Shown here: one piece after another, positions 55,534-64,000 of the stretch
Numbering within the stretch: position 1 is the stretch's first letter
How the letters are laid out: each line of letters begins with the position of its first letter
Assembly (NCBI RefSeq): GCF_009938205.1
Contig: NZ_AP019654.1
Span: forward strand, 1,488,001 to 1,552,000
Length of the DNA stretch: 64,000 nt
Direction: 5' to 3'
From: Vibrio panuliri
GTDB lineage: Bacteria > Pseudomonadota > Gammaproteobacteria > Enterobacterales > Vibrionaceae
Program-made: the position numbers and the translations under genes
The notes under the pieces: generated by a model
The model's database searches: none
Told to the model about the DNA's origin: nothing
What the model saw: only the letters and a program-made list of their open reading frames with translations

Positions 55534-56658
55534 TTACTTGTGACGTTTTAACGCCCAGCCAGCAATCGCTAACCAGACAATGGCTTGTATCCACAGTTGC
55601 GTGAAATAGGGAGCAGTTTGTTGCCAATTGGCACCCATTTGATTCAACGCTAAGAAACCTTGAATCGCAGGTGTGCTTGGGAATAGGTTTGCGATCCAAA
55701 CAATGACACTTGGGATAGATTCTGTGGGCCAAATAAATCCTGCACTGAACACCAGTGGCATCGAGCTGACCAATACGACCAGCGTGACTAACTCCCGGCG
55801 TGGCAAGATTGAACCAAGCCAGATCCCAATCGCACAAGACCCCAATAGGAAAGGTAGTAGCATTGCTAGCAAATGGGTGGCTTGCGCAAGCTGGTTGACC
55901 CCTTGCATGCTAAAACTTGCCCCGAAATAGTACATGCTGAGTAGGAAGTAAATCGCAACCAAGATCAGACAACGCACAGCGAGTAGCTGGCTTGTTGGGC
56001 AATGAGTCCAATAGCCTTTGCCATGTTTTTGCGTGCCGCCCATTAAGCCTGCCGCCATTGCCAGTGTTTGTTGCAAAATCAAAACAAAGACGGCGGGAAC
56101 GACGTAATCAATGTAGCCCATTCGAGGGTTAAACGTCGGTTTCATGTTGAGTTGTGTGGCTGCGTATTGTTTACTCGCTTGCTCAATCGGGGTGCCTTCC
56201 ATCACCAAACGGCTGACTGTGGTTTTTGCCGCGAGTGTGCCTCCAGCGCTGGCTAGTCCTTCAACGATGGTACCGTAAACGAGAAAGTATGACGCGTCGC
56301 CAGCGTATGAAAGTGTTGGGCTTTTGCCGAGCAGTAGATCTTTATAGAAATGTTCAGGAATCACCAAGATGCCGCTCACCTCTTGGGCGAGAAATGCCTG
56401 CTTCGCCGCCGCGATGGTCGTATCACGCTGGACAATTTGGACTTGAGGTGTGGCATCGACCATGCGTTCCAATTGGTAACTAGTTTGGCTGTGATCTAAG
56501 TTCACGACACTAATTTTTTGCTCACGCGGCGTTTGATGACTGTAGGGTAGTGGATAAAGGAATGAGTAAAACACTACGCCACCGAACACCGTTAACATCA
56601 CGACTGGGTTGGTAAACAGTGCTTTTAGCTCGGCCTTAATCAGTTCGAACAGGTTCAT
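55534..56658 (-). CDS. ABC-2 type export permease (second)
   Basis: A 374-residue permease of the YbhR/YhhJ kind: one N-terminal helix (MLTVFGGVVFYSFLYPLPY), a large periplasmic part (about 40-185), then five or so C-terminal helices (VPAVFVLILQQTLAM; SMPLVFSAGFIWPTESIP). Overlaps the first permease gene by 4 bases. No ABC ATPase gene is in the operon. Confidence 0.88.
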   Translation of the reverse strand: MNLFELIKAELKALFTNPVVMLTVFGGVVFYSFLYPLPYSHQTPREQKISVVNLDHSQTSYQLERMVDATPQVQIVQRDTTIAAAKQAFLAQEVSGILVIPEHFYKDLLLGKSPTLSYAGDASYFLVYGTIVEGLASAGGTLAAKTTVSRLVMEGTPIEQASKQYAATQLNMKPTFNPRMGYIDYVVPAVFVLILQQTLAMAAGLMGGTQKHGKGYWTHCPTSQLLAVRCLILVAIYFLLSMYYFGASFSMQGVNQLAQATHLLAMLLPFLLGSCAIGIWLGSILPRRELVTLVVLVSSMPLVFSAGFIWPTESIPSVIVWIANLFPSTPAIQGFLALNQMGANWQQTAPYFTQLWIQAIVWLAIAGWALKRHK

Positions 56659-57818
56659 TGTGGCTGCTCCTGTTTAGTTTGCTCACCAGCAAGGTGTTTT
56701 TTGACGAGCAGCAGAGTGAGTATTGCCGGCAGTATATATCCCACCATCGGGATGAGTTCTTGCACTGAGATTACCCAACTCGCCCCATAGCTGACTTGAC
56801 TAACTTGAAGTTCGATATAGTGGCTAATTGGCAATAAACTGCGCCAAAATTGAGCAAGTGTTCCCATATCCGTCACGGGAAAGGTAATCCCCATAAACGC
56901 AAAACTTGGCGCCGTAAAAGCACCCGCGAAACTCATTGCACGCGCAGGATCTAAGGTTAAAAAGAAAAAGAAACTACCCATGATCATACAAGCGATGACG
57001 GTAACTAACTGACCAGCTACCAACACAAGTAGACTACCGTTCATTGGCCACTTAAAACCAAGATAAAACCAGCACAGAAATGCGAAACCTTGTAGAGCAA
57101 AGATGGGTATGTATGGTGACAGTGTCACTAAGAGACTCTTTGCTGGATGGGCTCCGAACCATTTGGTCAGCCCTTGTTGTCGATGATTGGCTGCTAAGAT
57201 TAATATTGTGCTGACCACTACAATAATTTGCCACAACGCCGGCACCACAGCAGAAACAAGAAACTGGGCGTAATTGCTGTTCTTATTAAATAATGGCGTA
57301 ATCTGAGTTCGAATTGGCACCGCTTTACCCATGGCACTGCTCAAGGTTTGATTGCCATGCGCTAGGTTAGCGATGGTGGCTATCTGAGCATTAAACGTAC
57401 CTTGCGCCTGCACAAAGGCAGAGTTAATCAGCTTACCAATCAAGATGTACTGACTGTTGTAAAACACAGAGACTTGTGGATTGAGCCCTTTATAGACATC
57501 CTGATCAAAGTTGTGCGGAATCACAACGTAGGCGTAGATATCGCCACTGACGAGAGCTTGCTCAACTTGTTGGGTGCTCTGTAACTGCTCAGTTACAGCC
57601 ATTGCTGATGTTGCGTCATAATAGCGAGAAAGCGTACGTGACATCGTGCTATGAGATAGATCGACGACGCCAATAGGAAGATCGCGCGCAATACCTTGGG
57701 AGAAAATCGCCCAGATACTCAATGCAAGCACAATCGGTAGCCAAGTAAGGCTAGAGAGTAACCATTTATCCCGCCTTACTATTTGCCATTGCTGTACGGC
57801 TTGTGGCTGCAACGTCAT
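56655..57818 (-). CDS. ABC-2 type export permease (first)
   Basis: A 387-residue permease with the same layout as its neighbour: N-terminal helix (LSSLTWLPIVLALSIWAIF), periplasmic region to about 190, and C-terminal helices (VSAVVPALWQIIVVVSTILIL; FAFMGITFPVTDMG). It forms a probable heterodimer with the second permease. It overlaps the HlyD gene by one base, so translation is coupled. Confidence 0.88.
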   Translation of the reverse strand: MTLQPQAVQQWQIVRRDKWLLSSLTWLPIVLALSIWAIFSQGIARDLPIGVVDLSHSTMSRTLSRYYDATSAMAVTEQLQSTQQVEQALVSGDIYAYVVIPHNFDQDVYKGLNPQVSVFYNSQYILIGKLINSAFVQAQGTFNAQIATIANLAHGNQTLSSAMGKAVPIRTQITPLFNKNSNYAQFLVSAVVPALWQIIVVVSTILILAANHRQQGLTKWFGAHPAKSLLVTLSPYIPIFALQGFAFLCWFYLGFKWPMNGSLLVLVAGQLVTVIACMIMGSFFFFLTLDPARAMSFAGAFTAPSFAFMGITFPVTDMGTLAQFWRSLLPISHYIELQVSQVSYGASWVISVQELIPMVGYILPAILTLLLVKKHLAGEQTKQEQPQ

Positions 57819-58792
57819 TACAGTTCTACCACCAAGCTCATGCCCATGCGCAGTTCTGGCTCCTCTGTCACTGGACGAGCTTCGATCTCAAAGGTGCGAA
57901 GATCAAAACCTTGTGAAGCATCCGTTGAGCGCCACGTGGCAAAATCCCCCATGACCGCAACGTGCGTCACTTTAAACTCAACTTGTTTGTCTAAAGCGGG
58001 TAGATAGGCTTTAAAGTGGCTACCTTTTTTGAAGTGTTTGAGCCAATCCTCGCGAACATTGATCACTGCCCATGAGTCTTGGGTGTCAACGACAGTCACG
58101 ACAGGGAAGCCTTGAGGTGCGAGTTCACCACTTTGCAGCAGAACTTGCGAGACTTCACCGTTAAACCAGCTTTTGATTTGTGTATCGGCCGCAAATGCTT
58201 CGACTTCTGCAACGGCTCCTGCTGCCATACGCGCTTTTTCAGCGGCAGCCAATTTGGTTTCAGAGCGCGCACCTTCTTTTGCCATTTGATACATTTGGAA
58301 GGCAGCACTTTCAGTATATTTTGCCGCTTGCCATTGGGTTCTAGCTTCATCACGTTTTTGCTCTGCAACTACACCATCTTGATAGAGATTGTTGACGCGA
58401 AGAAAGGTTTTTTCCATTAATTCTGCTGCAGCTTTTGCTTTCTGCCACTGGTCTTTTGCCGCTTGAATTTGCTGTTCACGAGCGCCTTTCTCTGCTTCTT
58501 TTGCCAAGGCATCTGCCGCTTTCTCTCCGGCTTTGGCTTGCTCTAGCTTGGCTTCGATTTCTGGGCTATGAATGGTAAAGATCAGTTGATCTTGTGTGAC
58601 TTCATCACCTTTACGCACAAATACTTGGTCAATTCGTCCCGCCACTTTAGAAGAGATGCTGTATTGCTGCGATTCGATTTGTCCCTGAAGATGCATCGGC
58701 TTTGGCTGATAAGCTTGGTAGAAGCTTACGCCCACCCATGCAGAGATAGCAATTGCCGCAGCGGAGAGTAGCAGAGTCTTTTTGTTTTTCAT
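57818..58792 (-). CDS. HlyD/YbhG-type periplasmic adaptor
   Basis: A 324-residue membrane-fusion protein. Signal anchor LLLSAAAIAISAWVGVSFY near the N-terminus, a biotinyl-lipoyl half motif SSKVAGRIDQVFVRKGDEV, and a long coiled coil (about 80-180) that reaches TolC. The C-terminal barrel includes GELAPQGFPVVTVVD. It bridges the permeases and the outer-membrane channel encoded upstream. Confidence 0.92.
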   Translation of the reverse strand: MKNKKTLLLSAAAIAISAWVGVSFYQAYQPKPMHLQGQIESQQYSISSKVAGRIDQVFVRKGDEVTQDQLIFTIHSPEIEAKLEQAKAGEKAADALAKEAEKGAREQQIQAAKDQWQKAKAAAELMEKTFLRVNNLYQDGVVAEQKRDEARTQWQAAKYTESAAFQMYQMAKEGARSETKLAAAEKARMAAGAVAEVEAFAADTQIKSWFNGEVSQVLLQSGELAPQGFPVVTVVDTQDSWAVINVREDWLKHFKKGSHFKAYLPALDKQVEFKVTHVAVMGDFATWRSTDASQGFDLRTFEIEARPVTEEPELRMGMSLVVEL

Positions 58793-58804
58793 CGTGGTTC
58801 CTTA

Positions 58805-60202
58805 TTACAGGCTTTGCGTCGCAATCGCGTTGTGTTTGTATTGATTGAAGCTGTCCATTTGATTCGACAGCGCCAACAATTTTGATAGTGAAAGTAGGTA
58901 GTTAAAGCTCGCAGCAGCGCGTTGGGTTTGAACGCTTGCCAGATAGAGCTGAGCATCTACCACGTCAGTGGAGGTGGAAATACCTTGTGAGAATGCCTTT
59001 TGACGTAAACGTAAGTTTTCTTTTGCTAAGTCAATGCTTGAGCTAAGACCAGTGACTTCCTCTTGCGCTTGCTGCGCTTCTAGATAGGTCTTTTTGACCA
59101 AAACGGATAAGTCTTGCTTGGCTTGCGCTTTAAGGTAGCGCACTTGGCTTACCGCGCTATGGGCAGCTTGAACTTGATCACTTCGACCACTGTTATCAAA
59201 CAGGGGAACATTCACGCCGACGCCAACTAGCCAATCTGGCTTCATCTGACTGGCAAGTGAATCATCCTCATGCAGGCTATAGTCACCATAGAGATAGACT
59301 TCAGGGTAATACTTACCCTGTTCCGCTTTAATTAAGCTGGTGGCTTGCTTCTCTTTGGCATCGAGCAAGTCTAAACCAGGGTAGGTGGTTAAGGTTTGAT
59401 CGACAAAGGCAGACAATGGAGGCAAGTTTTGGTTAATAAACAGTTGACCGCTTGGCTCAACGGTTGTGGTTTGGTTGAGAATTTCACTTAGCGCGGCTTG
59501 AGCGATTTCAAGGCTCTTTTGTGCTTTTTTACGCTCAACTTTTGCCTTGTCTAAAGCAGCTTCAGCTTGTAGGCGTTCAACCCGCGCGATCTGACCTTGC
59601 TGCTGCAATTTTAGGGCGTTGTCGCGATGCTTGGTTAACCCTTGTTCAACCAGCTCCCGCGTTTTCACCACTTCTTGCGCCAGTACCACGCTAAAGTAGT
59701 ATTTGCTTAAATCTTCGTAGCGAGCTTGGGTTTCCATTGCCAGTTGGCTTTTGGCTTCATCGGTTTTGCCTTCCGCCGCACTCTGTGCTGCGCTAATGCG
59801 ACCTCCAGTAAAAATGGGCCAAATTGCGCGAATCGATGAGGTGAAAATATCACGTTCACTGACGGTTGAGGTGACTGAGCCCAGTCCTGCCAACAGTTGA
59901 TTAAATGGTGGTGGCAACGTAGGTACATGAGCTCCGGTACTGTCAAATAATTGCTTACCAGACACGGTGATATCTTGATCGAGACGGGTGTAATTGGCGC
60001 CAACGGTCACTTTTGGCAAGTTGAGGTCATCAGTTGCGCTTTGTAGGTGTTGGTATCTTTCTACGTTCGCTCGCTGCGCGGCAATGGAGTTGTTGTCTTG
60101 CTGTAACAGCTGCCAAGCCTCATCAAAGCTGATTGCTGCGCTATGGGCAACGGGAGATAGAACAAGGCAGCTAAAGAGCAGTGAGAGTGGGCGTAGTTTC
60201 AT
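58805..60202 (-). CDS. TolC-family outer-membrane channel
   Basis: A 465-residue outer-membrane efflux protein. The signal peptide is MKLRPLSLLFSCLVLSPVAHSA. Two repeats of the TolC (OEP) coiled-coil domain follow, e.g. ARYEDLSKYYFSVVLAQEVV and RSDQVQAAHSAVSQVRYLKAQA. First gene of the operon, 12 bases before the HlyD gene. The set exports an unknown substrate through both membranes. Confidence 0.92.
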   Translation of the reverse strand: MKLRPLSLLFSCLVLSPVAHSAAISFDEAWQLLQQDNNSIAAQRANVERYQHLQSATDDLNLPKVTVGANYTRLDQDITVSGKQLFDSTGAHVPTLPPPFNQLLAGLGSVTSTVSERDIFTSSIRAIWPIFTGGRISAAQSAAEGKTDEAKSQLAMETQARYEDLSKYYFSVVLAQEVVKTRELVEQGLTKHRDNALKLQQQGQIARVERLQAEAALDKAKVERKKAQKSLEIAQAALSEILNQTTTVEPSGQLFINQNLPPLSAFVDQTLTTYPGLDLLDAKEKQATSLIKAEQGKYYPEVYLYGDYSLHEDDSLASQMKPDWLVGVGVNVPLFDNSGRSDQVQAAHSAVSQVRYLKAQAKQDLSVLVKKTYLEAQQAQEEVTGLSSSIDLAKENLRLRQKAFSQGISTSTDVVDAQLYLASVQTQRAAASFNYLLSLSKLLALSNQMDSFNQYKHNAIATQSL

Positions 60203-60509
60203 GACAGTCCGCTTCGAAAAAGTGATGTGTAGAGTATATACTCTAAGATTGCATGGGGCAAAAAATGCTTATGAATTCACAACATAGAACTTTAACAGTA
60301 CGCATGCTTGAACTTTTGTGTTTCGAATTCGATACTGTTTTAGTACTAGAGGGTTATTTTTGTCTAAAAATTAACCTGCTCTAATAACTCGAGAGGCTGT
60401 GGGGAACAGCGCTAGGCTTCGAGAGAAGTCATCTTGCCAATATAAAAGAGAGCCAAATACGCAAGTATGACCATTTTCGCTTTGTATGCCATAGGAGGGC
60501 GTAAGCGCG
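60203..60509. promoter_or_regulatory. Divergent control region of the export operon and HD-GYP gene
   Basis: A 307-base gap with no gene. The perfect palindrome TAGAGTATATACTCTA at 60230-60245 lies 27 bases before the TolC-family start, where a TetR- or MarR-type repressor of the export operon might bind. The other end has AGGAGG at 60493-60498, 11 bases before the HD-GYP ATG. Confidence 0.55.
60230..60245 (-). promoter_or_regulatory. Palindromic operator of the export operon
   Basis: TAGAGTATATACTCTA, 16 bases, perfect dyad symmetry. No regulator gene is adjacent, so the repressor is unlinked. Confidence 0.55.
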
Positions 60510-63500
60510 ATGATTCAATCATTTACGTCGGCTAGAAAGTTTTCGATCCGTTTTACGGTCGGAAGCATGTTTATTTTCGCTACCGTTATTACTGCGGCGA
60601 TAGCGATTAGTCTGCAATATTACTTTAGTAAACAGATGTCCCAAGAACATGTGTTAACTAAACTGACGATGGCGAGTTCAGACATCAGTGAATATATTCA
60701 GCAGATTGAGATTAACGCGACTAGCAGCGCACAAATACTACGCAGTGTTTCTTCAGTTGCTAACAAGCAATTAAGTGAACAAGAAATTCGCGATATCTTC
60801 GTGCAAGTCTTGAATGACAATCCACTTTTTTACAGCTTGTACTACGGCAATGAAGCGGATGATTTTTATCAAATTATTAATCTTGAATCCTCTCCGATTG
60901 TACGCGAACGAATCAAGGCACAATCTCAGGATAGGTGGGTGGTGATCAAGATAAATGGCGATGTCACCAATCGGCTACGAACAACCGAGTACTTGACCGA
61001 AGATATGGTTCGAACTCGAATAGAGTCTGAGCGCAGCAACTATTTCCCTTCTCGTCGACCATGGTTTATCTCAGCTACACAAGATTCTGTTTTTAAAACC
61101 GATCCTTACCTCTTTAAACACCTTAAAATTACCGGACAGACCTACTCAACGCGCAGCGAAAGCTCAGTCATTGGCGTTGATATTGTTCTCTCTTCGGTCA
61201 GCTCCAAGATTACTGCGGATGCATTAGGTATCGATGAAGGGCATAACGTCGAGGCGTTTTTGTTTAATCACAATGGTGAAGTGATAGCTTCGAATCGTAC
61301 CCAGCGATCGCAAATTGAGATTCCTGCATCTCAGCCGTTAGTTCTGACTCCTGAGCAACGTGACCTTGTTGAAACAACCCCAACCTTGATTGTCTCTAAT
61401 CAGAACAACTGGGGGCCTTACGACTTTGCCCAAGCGGGTGAACCGCAAGGTTATGCGATAGATAAGTTGAAAATCATCTCTGATATGACAGGGGTTAAGC
61501 TCGAGTTCGTCAATGGTTTTGACTCGCAAACACTATTAGAGAAGTTTGAGCAAGGAAAAATAGACTTATTACATTCGGTAACTCTTGAGCTTGCGAACCT
61601 AACCGATGCCAGTCATTTAAGTTTATATTCTGCCCCCGTTGGTATCGCCTCGCTATCAGGGCGAAGCTTACTCGCAAATCTTTATCAACTTGAGCAAGCC
61701 AAGGTAGCTGTCATTGCGGGGAGAGGGATGGGAGAGTTAGTTCAGCAAGCTGTACCTAATGCCACTTTATTGCCTGTTGCGAGTTTTGATGACGCTAAAC
61801 AGCAGTTGCTCGCCGGTAAGATAGATTACGTGATTGATAGTTACTTGGCTTTAAACGAGATGAGAGGGATCGCCAACTCTGAAGCGATTGAAGTGAGTCC
61901 TCTCAATGGTTTAGAAAGTGTGCCATTTGAGTTGTTGTTGAAACCCAAGTATCAAGCTTTGTTGCCGTTATTTGACAATGCTTTGCAGAATATCAGCGCA
62001 GCACAGCACAGTGCGCTGACACTTAAATGGCTGGATGAAAACGTTTCAAAAGGCGGCTTTGTGCCTTATCCAGAGCTTTTCGAGCTCGCACTGGATGATA
62101 GTAACCATAAACAGATGATTCAAAGTAGCGACAAGCAGAACTATATCTACGTTTCTTCGGTTTCAGGAATCGGTGGGGAAGAGTACTTTGCTGTGATTGT
62201 GCCGAAACAACACATTACCGATCAGGTGGTGGCTCGTTTAATGACGTCTATCGCGATCACGGCGTTGGCGATGATCATCATTTTGCCAATTGCGTGGATT
62301 TTTGGCTCGCCGATCGTGAGGCCGATTACTCAGTTACGTCAAGAAACTCAAACGATAAAACAGCGTCAGTTCTCCAAGGTTCGTTTGGTTGATAGTCACA
62401 TCAAAGAAGTCCATGAATTGTCTGAATCGATGTTGGAGATGGTTGATGAGATCGAGCGTTATCATAAAGAGCGTGAGGCGTTTATCGATGCCTTCATCTA
62501 CGTAATTGCACAAGCGATCGATGACAAGTCTCCTTATACTGCAGGTCACTGTAATCGCGTTCCTGAGCTGGGGATTATGTTGGCGGAAATTGCAGAGCAG
62601 ACCGACAGCGGTAAGTTTAAAGATTTCAAGTTCAACAATGAAGATGAACGCCGAGAGTTTAAGATCGCAGCGTGGTTGCATGATTGTGGCAAGATCACCA
62701 CTCCAGAGCATATTGTCGATAAAGGCACTAAGCTTGAGGCGAATTACAATCGAATCCACGAGATCAGAACTCGATTTGAAGTGTTGTGGCGTGATGCGGA
62801 AATCGAGTATTTAAAAGCGGTGGTGAACGACCAAGGTGCCAAAGTAGAGGCGTTTGAGCGGATGCATCAAAGGCATGCACAGTTACAGCAAGACTTTGAG
62901 TTTATCGCCACTGCAAACGTCGGCGGCGAGTTTATGAGTGATGATAAAATTGCGCGAGTCAAACAGATTGCGGAGCAAACTTGGCTGAGACATTTCGACA
63001 ATCGCCTTGGTTTATCGCCATTTGAAGAGCTCAGTAAGATGCCAGCAAAAGAAACGCTGCCTACGCAAGAGAAGTTATTGGCCGACAAACCTGAACACAT
63101 TATTCATCGAGTTCGTCCTCTTGAGTTTGACCCTGCGCTTAACTTTGATATCGAAATTCCTGAGTATCAATATAATCAGGGGGAGATATACAACCTAACG
63201 ATCTCTCGTGGCACTCTCACCGCAGAGGATCGGTTTAAAATTAACGAACATATGACCAGTGGGATAAAAATGCTAGAGGCGTTGCCGTTCCCACCAGAAC
63301 TTGCGCGAGTCCCTCGTTATGCATCAACCCATCATGAGACGTTAGATGGCAAGGGTTACCCAAGAAAGCTCAGCGGGAAAGATTTGTCGATACCAGAGCG
63401 GATTCTCGCCATCGCCGATATTTTCGAAGCATTAACGGCAGCAGACCGTCCATATAAAAAGGCGAAGCCTTTAAGCGTAGCGGTCGATATTATGCACAGC

Positions 63501-63650
63501 ATGGCGAAAAACAATCACATTGATTATGACTTGTTTATCTTGTTCTTAACCAGTGGGGGTTTTGAGCGTTACGCGAAGCAGTATTTACCAGAAAAACAGA
63601 TTGATAAAATCGATTTAAGTAAGTACGTCCAGGATACCGAAGTGGCATAA
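60510..63650 (+). CDS. Membrane HD-GYP protein with Cache and solute-binding sensor
   Basis: A 1046-residue sensor. TM1 spans about 17-40 and TM2 about 582-604. The periplasmic part starts as a Cache domain (about 45-275). Residues about 290-510 resemble a family 3 solute-binding domain (NWGPYDFAQAGEPQGYAIDKL start). The segment just before TM2, YIYVSSVSGIGGEEYFAVIVP, looks like a Cache end, so the binding domain seems nested. A HAMP linker follows, then HD-GYP with HD at 724-725 (WLHDCGK) and HHETLDGKGYP (HH 941-942, GYP 949-951), all catalytic residues present. About 160 extra residues lie between the HD motif and the next conserved His (914). It should degrade cyclic di-GMP in response to an amino acid-like ligand. 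Confidence 0.9.
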   Translation: MIQSFTSARKFSIRFTVGSMFIFATVITAAIAISLQYYFSKQMSQEHVLTKLTMASSDISEYIQQIEINATSSAQILRSVSSVANKQLSEQEIRDIFVQVLNDNPLFYSLYYGNEADDFYQIINLESSPIVRERIKAQSQDRWVVIKINGDVTNRLRTTEYLTEDMVRTRIESERSNYFPSRRPWFISATQDSVFKTDPYLFKHLKITGQTYSTRSESSVIGVDIVLSSVSSKITADALGIDEGHNVEAFLFNHNGEVIASNRTQRSQIEIPASQPLVLTPEQRDLVETTPTLIVSNQNNWGPYDFAQAGEPQGYAIDKLKIISDMTGVKLEFVNGFDSQTLLEKFEQGKIDLLHSVTLELANLTDASHLSLYSAPVGIASLSGRSLLANLYQLEQAKVAVIAGRGMGELVQQAVPNATLLPVASFDDAKQQLLAGKIDYVIDSYLALNEMRGIANSEAIEVSPLNGLESVPFELLLKPKYQALLPLFDNALQNISAAQHSALTLKWLDENVSKGGFVPYPELFELALDDSNHKQMIQSSDKQNYIYVSSVSGIGGEEYFAVIVPKQHITDQVVARLMTSIAITALAMIIILPIAWIFGSPIVRPITQLRQETQTIKQRQFSKVRLVDSHIKEVHELSESMLEMVDEIERYHKEREAFIDAFIYVIAQAIDDKSPYTAGHCNRVPELGIMLAEIAEQTDSGKFKDFKFNNEDERREFKIAAWLHDCGKITTPEHIVDKGTKLEANYNRIHEIRTRFEVLWRDAEIEYLKAVVNDQGAKVEAFERMHQRHAQLQQDFEFIATANVGGEFMSDDKIARVKQIAEQTWLRHFDNRLGLSPFEELSKMPAKETLPTQEKLLADKPEHIIHRVRPLEFDPALNFDIEIPEYQYNQGEIYNLTISRGTLTAEDRFKINEHMTSGIKMLEALPFPPELARVPRYASTHHETLDGKGYPRKLSGKDLSIPERILAIADIFEALTAADRPYKKAKPLSVAVDIMHSMAKNNHIDYDLFILFLTSGGFERYAKQYLPEKQIDKIDLSKYVQDTEVA

Positions 63651-63688
63651 AAGAAAGGAGCTCAAAAGAGCTCCTTTCTTTTATGCCA
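63643..63688. terminator. Bidirectional terminator with a 21-pair perfect stem
   Basis: TGGCATAAAAGAAAGGAGCT (and one more base) to 63663, loop AAAA, and its exact reverse complement 63668-63688. The stem begins inside the HD-GYP gene and includes its TAA stop. It should end both the HD-GYP and the tctA-like transcript. Confidence 0.88.
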
Positions 63689-63700
63689 GTAGTAAGAGTA

Positions 63701-64000
63701 TTACTTGGTTGCGGTGACGCGTTTTGGCATTAGTTTTTGCACAGCATTGAGTAGCAAAGGGCTAAGCAAAATTAATGCAGCCAAGGAGGTAAATGCAAGA
63801 GTAATCGGTCGCTCCCAAAGGAAACTCAGTTCCCCATCACTGATCATCAAGGCGCGTCGTAAGTTCTCTTCCATCAATCCTCCAAGAATAAACCCAAGCA
63901 ACAGAGGGGCGAGCGGGAAATTCGCGATTCTCAGCGCGATGGCAGCAATGGCGATGATGATCATGATAAATACGTCGACAGTATTAAAGGATACGAGGTA
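63701..64000 (-). CDS. Tripartite tricarboxylate transporter permease TctA, C-terminal part
   Basis: A gene cut by the window edge: the frame stays open to 64000 and the last about 100 codons are seen. FPLAPLLLGFILGGLMEENLRRALMIS is the conserved C-terminal block of the large TctA membrane subunit, with hydrophobic helices before and after. TctA works with TctB and the periplasmic TctC to import citrate or similar acids; the substrate is not readable here. Confidence 0.85.
   Translation of the reverse strand, partial: YLVSFNTVDVFIMIIIAIAAIALRIANFPLAPLLLGFILGGLMEENLRRALMISDGELSFLWERPITLAFTSLAALILLSPLLLNAVQKLMPKRVTATK

Noticed and set aside
1..64000. CRISPR arrays, IS elements, integrases, tRNA or rRNA genes
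   Set aside because: No regular spaced repeats, transposase frames, or RNA gene structures were recognised.

Overview
The window reads as chromosome I of a Vibrio or a close relative. Signs are the compact operons, the clear Shine-Dalgarno sites, a RelV-type small alarmone synthetase next to tpm and purT, a DUF3581 protein, and the series hut / relV-tpm-purT / cdd-lrgBA-sbcB familiar from vibrios. The species cannot be named from the sequence alone. No rRNA, tRNA, CRISPR array, insertion sequence, integrase or phage gene was seen. The ends are an upstream control region (left) and a cut tctA-like gene (right).

Region by region. 1-7480 (+): an operon with a FucU/RbsD-type mutarotase, a sugar ABC importer, MtnK, MtnA and a class II aldolase. 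It looks like import and cleavage of 5-methylthioribose or 5-deoxyribose (the DHAP-shunt logic), here coupled to its own importer. 7613-7744: an unannotated-size 43-residue membrane protein. 7800-10689 (-): arginine importer artPJQM. 10992-12678: an esterase and a DUF3581 protein. 12930-19354 (-): the complete histidine degradation operon hutIGUH with its repressor HutC and two matching operators. 19546-23364: Spo0M-like protein, RelV, Tpm and PurT with a PurR box. 23606-28274 (+): an SLC13 transporter followed at once by a soluble histidine kinase and a receiver-only regulator, then an HD-GYP protein. 28332-31929 (-): cdd, lrgB, lrgA, sbcB. 32298-34676: a 6-phospho-beta-glucosidase divergent from a GntR/UTRA regulator with a perfect palindrome between them.

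34873-36104 (-): cold-shock protein with a long leader, and an NAD(P)-binding protein. 36373-44913 (+): cobalamin genes (flavin reductase, cobT, cobS, cobU, cobC; then btuC, btuD) with an oligopeptidase and astE between the two groups. 44946-51369: single-gene units, including a YnfM-like exporter divergent from a LysR regulator and an NRAMP-type protein lacking the usual metal motifs. 51491-55490: YgjP-like metallopeptidase, rlmF, a PilF-like lipoprotein, metA with a MetJ-like operator, and a P-loop kinase. 55534-60202 (-): a TolC / HlyD / two ABC-2 permease export operon without an ATPase gene. 60510-63650 (+): a 1046-residue membrane HD-GYP protein whose sensor part appears to carry a solute-binding domain inside a Cache domain. 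63701-64000 (-): C-terminal end of a TctA-type permease.

Themes: scavenging of small metabolites (deoxypentoses, arginine, histidine, cobinamide), cyclic di-GMP turnover (two HD-GYP proteins) and stringent-response signalling (RelV). The most promising items for new biology are the importer-coupled methylthioribose/deoxyribose operon, the SLC13-kinase-receiver trio, the nested-sensor HD-GYP protein, the export operon without ATPase, the motif-less NRAMP protein and the 43-residue membrane protein.
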